NCBI RefSeq assembly: GCF_014648295.1 | Contig: NZ_BMQV01000012.1 | Location: 1-64,000 of the forward strand | DNA length: 64,000 nucleotides | Direction of reading: 5' to 3' | DNA from: Shewanella saliphila | Lineage (GTDB): Bacteria; Pseudomonadota; Gammaproteobacteria; Enterobacterales; Shewanellaceae | In this document: in pieces, positions 57,150 to 64,000 of the stretch | Layout: every line of letters starts with the position of its first letter | How positions within the stretch are numbered: the first letter of the stretch is position 1 | Translations under genes and position numbers: made by a program | Notes under the pieces: generated by a model | What the model saw: the letters and a program-made list of their open reading frames with translations, nothing else | Told to the model about the DNA's origin: nothing | Database searches by the model: none

Positions 57150-58157
57150 TTAAATGTTATAATACTCTTTATACCAACTCACAAATTTTACTATTCCCTC
57201 TCGAATATCTGTTGAAGGCCTATAATCAATTAAATCAAATAACTCACTTGAGTCTGCCCAAGTGGCATGAACATCGCCAGACTGTAATGGCAACATATTT
57301 TTAACCGCTTTAATGCCAATAACATCCTCAAGTGCCTCAACAAAATCCAATAACTTTACCGGTTTTCCATTACCAAGGTTATAAATTCGGTAAGGAGCAT
57401 TGCTTTGAGACAAAGAATCATCACTCATACTCCAGCTATCATTTGCTTGAGGTATTTTATCTTGTACGCGAATAACGCCTTCAACAATATCATCTATAAA
57501 AGTAAAATCTCTACTTAAATCACCGTAATTAAAGATATCAATAGGTTCACCGTTAAAAATCGCTTTAGTAAACTTAAATAAAGCCATATCTGGGCGCCCC
57601 CATGGGCCATACACAGTAAAAAACCGTAATCCCGTTGTTGGCAAACCATATAAATGAGAATAGCTATGACTCATGAGTTCGTTAGCTTTTTTTGTTGCAG
57701 CATAAAGTGAAATCGGATGGTCTACATTTTGTTGTGTGGTAAAGGGAATATTATCATTTAGCCCATAAACCGAACTCGATGAAGCATAAACAAGGTGTTC
57801 TATTTTATGATGACGGCAAGCCTCTAATATGGCTAAATGACCCACTAAATTACTTTCCGCAAACACCATAGGTTGTTCATGTGAATACCTTACCCCTGCT
57901 TGTGCAGCTAGGTGGATAACACGATCAAATCCGTGGGCTGAAAATAATCCATTGAGTTTAACGCTATCTGATAAATCGAGTGTGACAAATGAAAATGATA
58001 AATCATGACCAATATTAGCCAATCTGGCATGCTTTAAGCCAACATCATAATATTCATTAAGGTTATCAACACCAACAACATCATGCCCAGCTAAACATAG
58101 GGCTTTGCATACTCCAGAACCAATAAAACCCGCAGCTCCGGTGACTAAAAACTTCAT
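57150..58157 (-). CDS. UDP-glucuronate 4-epimerase-like SDR enzyme
   Basis: NAD-dependent sugar-nucleotide epimerase of the extended SDR family, likely converting UDP-glucuronate to UDP-galacturonate. The 335 residues show the NAD motif TGAAGFIG (about 6-13), [16 protein letters not shown], the active-site Ser in YASSSSVYG and YxxxK (YAATKKANE), and the segment [20 protein letters not shown], typical of the CapI/LspL group. UDP-glucuronate needs UDP-glucose (galU next door) and UDP-glucose dehydrogenase, which is not in the window. It has an 11-base gap to galU and a 32-base gap to the gene upstream. Confidence 0.88.
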   Translation of the reverse strand: MKFLVTGAAGFIGSGVCKALCLAGHDVVGVDNLNEYYDVGLKHARLANIGHDLSFSFVTLDLSDSVKLNGLFSAHGFDRVIHLAAQAGVRYSHEQPMVFAESNLVGHLAILEACRHHKIEHLVYASSSSVYGLNDNIPFTTQQNVDHPISLYAATKKANELMSHSYSHLYGLPTTGLRFFTVYGPWGRPDMALFKFTKAIFNGEPIDIFNYGDLSRDFTFIDDIVEGVIRVQDKIPQANDSWSMSDDSLSQSNAPYRIYNLGNGKPVKLLDFVEALEDVIGIKAVKNMLPLQSGDVHATWADSSELFDLIDYRPSTDIREGIVKFVSWYKEYYNI

Positions 58158-58189
58158 ACAAACTCACTTAAAAACTGTTTCATCAGCGC

Positions 58190-58468
58190 TTATAAACGAT
58201 ATGAGCGACTAATGATGTCACCGGTCTTAGCATCAATGAGAGATATAGAAATAGAGTGCGGTAACACTTCAACATCCCAATAGACGCTCCACCCTAAAAA
58301 CTCTCTACGTGAGATATTCGGGTTTAACACCGGGAATTGGTAATCTTCTGCACACATCAATAGCTCACAGCAATAATCAAATGCATCATCTGTTGAATTA
58401 AACTTACCATCAACAGCTAAATGTTTGGTTACGCTATGCGCTATATCGTCAATAAAATGATTCAACAT
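58190..58468 (-). CDS. Small protein of unknown function in the cys cluster
   Basis: I do not recognise this 92-residue protein. It is soluble and acidic, with two Cys (YCCELLMC region has three) and a C-terminal strand-rich part (WSVYWDVEVLPHSISISLID). Its ATG directly follows the TAG of the DHH gene, without a clear ribosome site, so translation by coupling is likely. The place in the cluster suggests a link to the DHH protein, nothing more. Confidence 0.65.
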   Translation of the reverse strand: MLNHFIDDIAHSVTKHLAVDGKFNSTDDAFDYCCELLMCAEDYQFPVLNPNISRREFLGWSVYWDVEVLPHSISISLIDAKTGDIISRSYRL

Positions 58469-59437
58469 CTAAGTTATTTGCCCAGAATAATAACGCTCAG
58501 TGACCGATATAAACTGATTAACATCATCCTTTGCTAATGCATTAATCCCAGCAGCAGCAGCTCGTCCACCGCCTGTTGCAAATTGGCTGCAAATATCGCC
58601 CGCACCTTGCTTATTATTTAATGGTGCCCTTAAAGAAACAGTATATGTATTGTCAGCATTTAATGTTAACACACCATTAGCTAGACCAGGTGTTTGGTTA
58701 GCTAAATGGTTACCGTACACACCGCTAACACGCCTTGCCCAAGGCAAGTCTGGTAATTCAAACAAGGCAAACTGCTCACCTTTGTAACGAGGTGCAATCG
58801 CTAATGCATTAGCCATATCGGCTTCGTAAGCATCATGCAACACCCAATATGGAGAACTCTTGTCAGCAAACAAATCAAAAGGGGAAGGATAATTTAGTAG
58901 TAATTTAAACAACTCTGCAGGATGAAAGTGTAAATCTTCCACACTTGATCCATAGCCATTATAATTGATCAAAATGCCCAGTTGCTTTAACTGTTCAGAT
59001 TGCTCTTCAGCCAACCCAGCCTCTTTACTGAGTAAGTCAGCTTTGGCAAATAAGTTATCACCATAAGCTGCCGTTATCGCCCACAAATGAAACTGACCCT
59101 CAAGCCATTTATCAACCAGTAAGCCTGTACAAACATTAGGGTCTAAATCAATTAGCGCATTAAGGTTAGCTGCATTAGGGATATCACCACTACGATGATG
59201 ATCAGCATAAAAAACCTTTACGCCAGAATCCAGCAACTCAACTAGTGCGTTAATGTTCTTCTCCATTGAAATATCCAATACCACCACTTCATCGGTATCA
59301 TTCACTGGTACTGTTTTCAAAAGTTCGATATCGCGCTTAACCCCAGTAATGAGTTTATTGTTAGCGGGCTGAGCTAAACGGAGTTGTAAGAGCGAAATAA
59401 TGCCATCTGCATCACCATTAAACACATCGTAATTCAT
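58469..59437 (-). CDS. DHH-family phosphoesterase, candidate pAp phosphatase
   Basis: A 322-residue cytoplasmic enzyme. The DHH domain (about 1-190) has the metal ligands in FNGDADGI (about 6-13), VVLDIS, ADHHRSG (about 78-84) and AYGDN; the DHHA1-type C-terminus ends in ATGGGRAAAAGI. These are all residues needed for a two-metal phosphoesterase. NrnA-type members hydrolyse pAp and short RNAs. Its position right behind cysC suggests removal of pAp formed from PAPS, the job of CysQ elsewhere; this is inference. It lies 37 bases from cysC and abuts the small gene downstream. Confidence 0.82.
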   Translation of the reverse strand: MNYDVFNGDADGIISLLQLRLAQPANNKLITGVKRDIELLKTVPVNDTDEVVVLDISMEKNINALVELLDSGVKVFYADHHRSGDIPNAANLNALIDLDPNVCTGLLVDKWLEGQFHLWAITAAYGDNLFAKADLLSKEAGLAEEQSEQLKQLGILINYNGYGSSVEDLHFHPAELFKLLLNYPSPFDLFADKSSPYWVLHDAYEADMANALAIAPRYKGEQFALFELPDLPWARRVSGVYGNHLANQTPGLANGVLTLNADNTYTVSLRAPLNNKQGAGDICSQFATGGGRAAAAGINALAKDDVNQFISVTERYYSGQIT

Positions 59438-59474
59438 AATAAAAACCTAAATAACAAGTACATATATCGCTAAG

Positions 59475-60116
59475 TTAGCGGGCGATAAAACCTTTTTTAA
59501 TAAGATACTCTACAACCTGTGATGCACAGCTCTCAATAGAGCCCAATGCAGTTTGCACATGCACTTCAGGTGACACCGGAGCATCATAAGTAGAATCGAT
59601 ACCAGTAAAGTTTTTTATCTCGCCAGCACGCGCCTTCTTATAAAGTCCTTTAGGATCTCTGCTTTCGCAAACATCGATAGGAGTATCAATAAAGACTTCA
59701 ACAAATGCTCCCTCAGGTAATAAATCTCTCACCATTTGCCTGTCGGCTAAAAAAGGGGAAATAAATGCAGTCGAGACAATAAGACCGGCATCAACAAACA
59801 ATTTAGAGACTTCACCTATACGGCGGATATTTTCTACTCGGTCATTATCAGTAAAGCTCAAATCACCATTTAACCCATGACGAACATTATCACCATCCAG
59901 TACATAGGTTTTACAGCCTAAATCAAACAACATTTTATCAACCGCATTCGCCACGGTAGATTTGCCTGAACCACTTAATCCGGTATACCAAAGTACCACT
60001 GGTTTATGACCATTAGCACTGACTCGTTGCTCGGTAGTGACACTGGCTTGATGCCAAACAACATCGGATGATTTATCACCCGCTACATCTACATTTTTAT
60101 AAGGCACATCTGACAT
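59475..60116 (-). CDS. cysC: Adenylylsulfate (APS) kinase
   Basis: Phosphorylates APS to PAPS with ATP, second step of sulfate activation. The 213 residues contain the P-loop GLSGSGKST (about 46-54), [32 protein letters not shown], and [29 protein letters not shown] split over the usual positions, and [15 protein letters not shown] precedes the ATG at 60116. It lies 45 bases behind the SLC13 permease and is followed by the DHH gene. cysH and cysIJ are not in the window. Confidence 0.96.
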   Translation of the reverse strand: MSDVPYKNVDVAGDKSSDVVWHQASVTTEQRVSANGHKPVVLWYTGLSGSGKSTVANAVDKMLFDLGCKTYVLDGDNVRHGLNGDLSFTDNDRVENIRRIGEVSKLFVDAGLIVSTAFISPFLADRQMVRDLLPEGAFVEVFIDTPIDVCESRDPKGLYKKARAGEIKNFTGIDSTYDAPVSPEVHVQTALGSIESCASQVVEYLIKKGFIAR

Positions 60117-60161
60117 TTAAAATCCTTTAGTACTGTCATAACTTTAGTACTTTCTTAAACA

Positions 60162-61889
60162 TTAAAACGGAAATACGATGGGTACCATAAACAACACCAC
60201 CGCCCCATAAACAAGACTGACAGGTAAACCAACTTTAACAAAATCAGCTAAACGATAATTACCTGCGTTAAACACCATTAAGTTAGTTTGATAACCATAG
60301 GGGCTAATAAAACTGCCACTTGCAGCAAAGGCAACTGTCATCACAAAGGGCAAAACATCTACACCAAAACCTAATGCCACACTATAACCAATAGGGAACA
60401 TTAACGCTGCTGCGGCATTATTGGTAACAAGTTCAGTCATCAGCCAGGTGACGACATAGACTAAAACAAGCGCCATAAACACGTAACTAAGGTCATTAAA
60501 TTGCTTAATTCCCTCACCCAATAGCTCTACAACACCAGAGTTAACTAATGCATTGGACAACAAAATAGCCGATGAAACCACTAACCATATATCAATAGGA
60601 AAACGTCGTAGTAATTCATTGGCGGTTAAGCATTTAGTAAACAATAAGCTTCCAAGTAATAACACCAATCCTTCTAATAAATCTACAGCACCGATAGCAG
60701 CTAAACCTATGATAGAAATAAAGCCACCTATCGATAACCAGGCTCGCCAACCATTAATTCGGCTTTCAGGCTCTACGCCAGATAACACAAGAAAGTTTTT
60801 GCTGATATTGGTCCGGGTACGGTAGTCTTCACCAACCGCTAATACCAAAAAGTCACCTGCGCGAATAATCACTTCACCTAACTTACCTGACACCTGCTCA
60901 CCATCGCGACGTATCGCAACGACTGCGGCATCAAACAATGCCCTAAAGCCAATATTTTTTAAGGTTTGTCCTGTAATAATACTTTCTTGTCTAACCACGA
61001 CTTCAGTCAAGTTACTGTCTAACGAGCCATTTTTTTCAGCAAAAATTTCTAAACCAGAAAATTGCCCAAGTTGTAAAAGCTTAGTCACTTCACCACAAAA
61101 AATAAGTCGATCATTTACTTGAATCACTTCTGTTGGCGCAACAGGGCTAATTAAGCGCCCCTGGCGCACAACTTCAACTAAAAATAATGATTCTAAATGC
61201 CTTAAACCATTTACTTCAACGGAGCGACCAACTAACTCTGACCCCTCAAGTACTTTGGCATCAATAAAATACCCTGCTGAACTCGCTTTTTCTTGGGCGA
61301 TATCAGGCAGAAATCGAGTGCAAAAAAACATCACAACACCGCATGTGAGCACTAAAACAGCACCAACAGCAGTAAAAGAGAAAAAAGATAACGAACGCCC
61401 AGAAGCCTCAATATACATAGAGTTAACGATTAAATTGGTCGAGGTACCAATTAATGTCAATGTGCCACCAAGGATAGAAGCGTAAGATAAGGGAAGTAAT
61501 AACCTGCTCGCAAAGTGATGGGGGTTATTTCTAATCGGAGATAATAACGTTGCTACAACAGCCGTGTTATTCAAAATAGACGAAAACAGTGTAGTGATAC
61601 CAAACAACCTCAACCAAGTTGAATGGTAATTATTGACAATAATTTTCGAGGCAATGATACGGAGTAAGCGGGTTTTTTCTAACGCTAGGGAGCACAACAC
61701 CAACAAGATTAACGTCACCAGCCCAGGGTTTGCAATACTGGTCAACAATTGCGTTTTTGTCACCAAATTACAGCCGATTAACGCAATCAGTGTACCGCCA
61801 AATACAGCAACAGGACGACTTTGCAATACAATTAACCCGATAACGGTTAATGCAAAAATCAGTAATGTTAGATAAGCATCTAATGACAT
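60162..61889 (-). CDS. SLC13-family permease with RCK_C domains, probable sulfate transporter
   Basis: Inner-membrane sodium-coupled or proton-coupled anion transporter. About 575 residues: N-terminal helices (about 1-200, with ILNNTAVVATLLSPI and TLIGTSTNLIVNSM, the SLC13 Asn-Thr motif), two TrkA/RCK C-terminal domains in the central loop (about 205-290 and 295-380), then the second membrane half (ELVTNNAAAALMFPIGYSVA, SGSFISPYGYQTNLMVFNAG). The location between cysN and cysC suggests sulfate as substrate. The start is set at the ATG at 61889; a GTG five codons upstream is possible. A terminator stands between cysN and this gene. Confidence 0.88.
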   Translation of the reverse strand: MSLDAYLTLLIFALTVIGLIVLQSRPVAVFGGTLIALIGCNLVTKTQLLTSIANPGLVTLILLVLCSLALEKTRLLRIIASKIIVNNYHSTWLRLFGITTLFSSILNNTAVVATLLSPIRNNPHHFASRLLLPLSYASILGGTLTLIGTSTNLIVNSMYIEASGRSLSFFSFTAVGAVLVLTCGVVMFFCTRFLPDIAQEKASSAGYFIDAKVLEGSELVGRSVEVNGLRHLESLFLVEVVRQGRLISPVAPTEVIQVNDRLIFCGEVTKLLQLGQFSGLEIFAEKNGSLDSNLTEVVVRQESIITGQTLKNIGFRALFDAAVVAIRRDGEQVSGKLGEVIIRAGDFLVLAVGEDYRTRTNISKNFLVLSGVEPESRINGWRAWLSIGGFISIIGLAAIGAVDLLEGLVLLLGSLLFTKCLTANELLRRFPIDIWLVVSSAILLSNALVNSGVVELLGEGIKQFNDLSYVFMALVLVYVVTWLMTELVTNNAAAALMFPIGYSVALGFGVDVLPFVMTVAFAASGSFISPYGYQTNLMVFNAGNYRLADFVKVGLPVSLVYGAVVLFMVPIVFPF

Positions 61890-61927
61890 GAAATATATCA
61901 CCATCCATAGCTAAAAAATTAACTCGT

Positions 61928-61957
61928 AAAAAACAGGCTGTAAGTTTCCTTACAGCC
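61928..61957 (-). terminator. Terminator after cysN
   Basis: On the minus strand GGCTGTAAG pairs with CTTACAGCC (four-base loop), followed by TGTTTTTTA. It lies 30 bases past the cysN stop codon and 39 bases before the permease start, so cysDN may be transcribed in excess of the rest. Confidence 0.75.
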
Positions 61958-61986
61958 CGATATTTTGGCGACAAAACACTCGTTAA

Positions 61987-63393
61987 TTAACGAATAACTT
62001 TGGCATCCCAGTGAGGATAATGCTTACGTACCAGCGCATTAAATTCAACTTCAAAAGCAGAATATTGGCTATCAGACTTGCTAGACTTAGCATCTAATGG
62101 CTTACGTATCATGCCCGCACCCACTGTAACATTGGTTAAGCGATCAATAATAATAAATGCGCCAGTATTGCGATTCACATCATACTCATCAAACTGCACT
62201 GCAGCGGTAAGCGCAAAATGGCAATTACCAATTTCGTTTAAGTTAAGCTGTGAGGCTTCTTGCTGCTCAAGTGTATTCACATCAACTTTATAATTAACCG
62301 TTTCAACATGGCCAAATACTGATTTGCTACCCACTTTAATCGCATATTCACGGTCAACGTGTAGTGCCTCTTCGGTCATCCACACAACGTCGGCTTCAAA
62401 ATGACTAGAAGAATGTGGCTTTTGATGAGGACGCACCAGCATGTCACCGCGGCTCACATCAATTTCATCTTCTAATGTCAGAGTAATGGCCATACCTGCG
62501 CTGGCTTTTTCGATATCGCCATCGAAAGTGACAATCGATTTAACTTTGCTTTCTTTGCCTGACGGTAATGAAGCAACCGTATCGCCCACACGAATATCAC
62601 CAGCACCAATCGTGCCGCAAAAGCCACGAAAATCTAGGTTTGGACGGTTTACGTATTGCACCTGTAGTCTAAATGCATCGCTTTTAGCACGGGTAACAGA
62701 TACGGTGTTTAATAGTTTCATTAATGTAGAGCCAGGATACCAAGGCATCTTTTCGCTCTCATTAACAACATTATCACCACGTAGAGCAGAAATCGGTACA
62801 AAACGGACATCTTCAAAAGACAAATCTTCAGCAAACTCGCGGTAATCTTTTTTAATGTTTTGATATACCGACTGTTCGTAATCTACCGCATCCATTTTAT
62901 TGATTGCGACAACAACATGCTTAATGCCCAATAAAGAACAAATGTAACTATGACGACGGGTTTGAACCTGTACGCCATGGCGAGCGTCAATCAAAATAAT
63001 CGCTAAATCACAAGTTGAAGCACCTGTAGCCATGTTACGAGTATATTGCTCATGGCCTGGAGTATCAGCAATAATAAATTTACGTTGCTCAGTGGCAAAG
63101 TAACGATACGCTACGTCAATAGTAATACCTTGCTCACGCTCAGACTGTAAGCCATCAACCAATAAAGCTAAGTCAAAGGCTTCGTCTGTTGTATTAAAGC
63201 GTTTAGAGTCTTTCTCAATTGCAGCCATCTGATCTTCAAAAATCATTTTGCTGTCAAACAACAAGCGACCAATCAAGGTAGATTTACCATCATCAACACT
63301 GCCGCAGGTTAAAATGCGCAGCATATCTTTGTTTTCATGAACTTTTAAATAAGCTTCAATATCCGAAGCAATTAGAGCTGTACTTGTAGACAT
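61987..63393 (-). CDS. cysN: Sulfate adenylyltransferase subunit 1 (GTPase)
   Basis: Regulatory GTPase subunit of ATP sulfurylase, driving APS formation with CysD. The 468 residues (E. coli 475) have the EF-Tu-like motifs GSVDDGKST (about 31-39), [17 protein letters not shown], and NKMD, followed by translation-factor beta-barrel domains ([20 protein letters not shown]). It is a CysN without a fused CysC domain, in line with the separate cysC. It lies about 100 bases behind cysD; that gap holds a small hairpin at 63419-63434 (CCCAGT with ACTGGG). Confidence 0.96.
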   Translation of the reverse strand: MSTSTALIASDIEAYLKVHENKDMLRILTCGSVDDGKSTLIGRLLFDSKMIFEDQMAAIEKDSKRFNTTDEAFDLALLVDGLQSEREQGITIDVAYRYFATEQRKFIIADTPGHEQYTRNMATGASTCDLAIILIDARHGVQVQTRRHSYICSLLGIKHVVVAINKMDAVDYEQSVYQNIKKDYREFAEDLSFEDVRFVPISALRGDNVVNESEKMPWYPGSTLMKLLNTVSVTRAKSDAFRLQVQYVNRPNLDFRGFCGTIGAGDIRVGDTVASLPSGKESKVKSIVTFDGDIEKASAGMAITLTLEDEIDVSRGDMLVRPHQKPHSSSHFEADVVWMTEEALHVDREYAIKVGSKSVFGHVETVNYKVDVNTLEQQEASQLNLNEIGNCHFALTAAVQFDEYDVNRNTGAFIIIDRLTNVTVGAGMIRKPLDAKSSKSDSQYSAFEVEFNALVRKHYPHWDAKVIR

Positions 63394-63495
63394 CTGTATA
63401 TCCTTAATCTTGCATACTCCCAGTTTTTACTGGGTCATAAAAATGTTTTGTTTGCTGACGTAAGCAACAAACAATAAAAATTACGCCAATAAAAA

Positions 63496-64000
63496 TTAGA
63501 AGTAACCTTCCATTTTTTTCTTTTCCATTGAGCCAGCAGAGTCATTATCGATGACGCGACCTTGACGCTCAGATGTCGTACACAACAACATTTCTTGAAT
63601 AATTTCTGGCAAGGTTTGCGCAACAGATTCAACAGCACCTGTTAATGGGTAGCAACCTAATGTTCTAAAGCGAACCATTTTATTTTCAGCAACTTCGCCT
63701 TCGTTAAGCTCCATACGCTCATCATCAACCATGATTAATGTACCATCACGCTCAACAACAGGACGCTCTTTAGCAAAATATAACTCAGGAATCTCAATCC
63801 CTTCTAGGTAGATATATTGCCAAATATCCAACTCAGTCCAGTTTGATAATGGGAACACACGAATACTCTCACCCTTATCAACTTTACCGTTATAGATGTT
63901 CCATAATTCTGGGCGTTGATTTTTAGGGTCCCAACGATGCTTGCTATCACGGAATGAATATACACGCTCTTTAGCACGAGACTTCTCTTCATCACGACGA
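63496..64000 (-). CDS. cysD: Sulfate adenylyltransferase subunit 2 (partial)
   Basis: Catalytic subunit of ATP sulfurylase. Only the C-terminal 167 residues lie in the window; the gene runs on past 64000. The visible part begins [32 protein letters not shown] and continues [34 protein letters not shown] and [13 protein letters not shown], ending in KKMEGYF, as in E. coli CysD (302 residues). An ATG at 63858 inside the gene is not the true start. Confidence 0.96.
   Translation of the reverse strand, partial: RRDEEKSRAKERVYSFRDSKHRWDPKNQRPELWNIYNGKVDKGESIRVFPLSNWTELDIWQYIYLEGIEIPELYFAKERPVVERDGTLIMVDDERMELNEGEVAENKMVRFRTLGCYPLTGAVESVAQTLPEIIQEMLLCTTSERQGRVIDNDSAGSMEKKKMEGYF

Noticed and set aside
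63440..63495. Imperfect hairpin (TTTGTTTGC with GCAACAAA) between cysD and cysN
   Set aside because: AT-rich, bulged and without a T-run; could occur by chance in such sequence.
1..64000. CRISPR arrays, tRNA or rRNA genes, restriction, toxin-antitoxin or phage-defence islands
   Set aside because: Looked for spaced direct repeats, clover-leaf stems and typical neighbours; none were recognised. Short tRNA-like folds could be missed by eye.

Overview
This window reads as chromosome of a low-GC marine gammaproteobacterium, most likely Shewanella. The reasons are the block grpE / nadK / lldP / dld-II (the Shewanella lactate locus arrangement), the POT transporter, mlaA, adh and ltaE genes of Shewanella type, and the density of c-di-GMP and hybrid histidine kinase genes. 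The species assignment is inference. No rRNA, tRNA, CRISPR array, prophage or intact transposase gene was recognised.

Layout. 1-117 holds several consecutive hairpins that look like the 5' end of a group II intron, placed right behind the grpE terminator. 170-1816 has divergent grpE and nadK with a near-perfect sigma32 promoter between them. 2146-6753 is lactate permease plus FAD/FeS D-lactate dehydrogenase, without the lldEFG genes that accompany them in S. oneidensis. 6880-12413 (minus strand) carries a COG0523 GTPase, an RhlE-type helicase and a membrane-bound GGDEF-EAL protein. 13010-18654 carries an iron alcohol dehydrogenase, a small unknown, a hotdog thioesterase, threonine aldolase, and the run ompA-like / mscS / exported tpx. 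19097-22739 carries a POT peptide transporter behind two tandem leader ORFs, then mlaA with an RssB-like response regulator. 23070-25811 is an orphan FliK-like / FlhB-C-like pair.

25852-35993 is dominated by signalling: a huge CHASE hybrid kinase coupled to a REC-GGDEF protein, a TetR regulator and a membrane GGDEF protein. 36045-36310 is a MITE-like palindromic repeat. 37305-44707 carries an exported S9 peptidase, a DUF6933-like protein, a beta-CASP metallo-beta-lactamase protein, and a His-rich TonB receptor divergent from a ZntR/CadR-like MerR regulator with a visible MerR-type promoter. 44860-55722 carries a second CHASE hybrid kinase with its REC-PAS-GGDEF-EAL partner, a small DUF2375-like protein and an EAL protein with a substituted active-site residue and C-terminal CBS motifs. 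56260-64000 (minus strand) is a sulfate activation cluster (cysD partial, cysN, SLC13 permease, cysC, a DHH phosphoesterase) that runs into UDP-glucuronate epimerase and galU.

Themes. Five proteins make or break c-di-GMP, and two of them are paired with related CHASE multi-PAS kinases. The most unusual points are the MerR-controlled His-rich TonB receptor, the orphan FliK/FlhX pair with a FliA-like promoter, the DHH enzyme inside the cys cluster (a candidate pAp phosphatase), the tandem leader ORFs of the peptide transporter, and the intron-like edge of the window. All calls come from reading the sequence; no database search was run.
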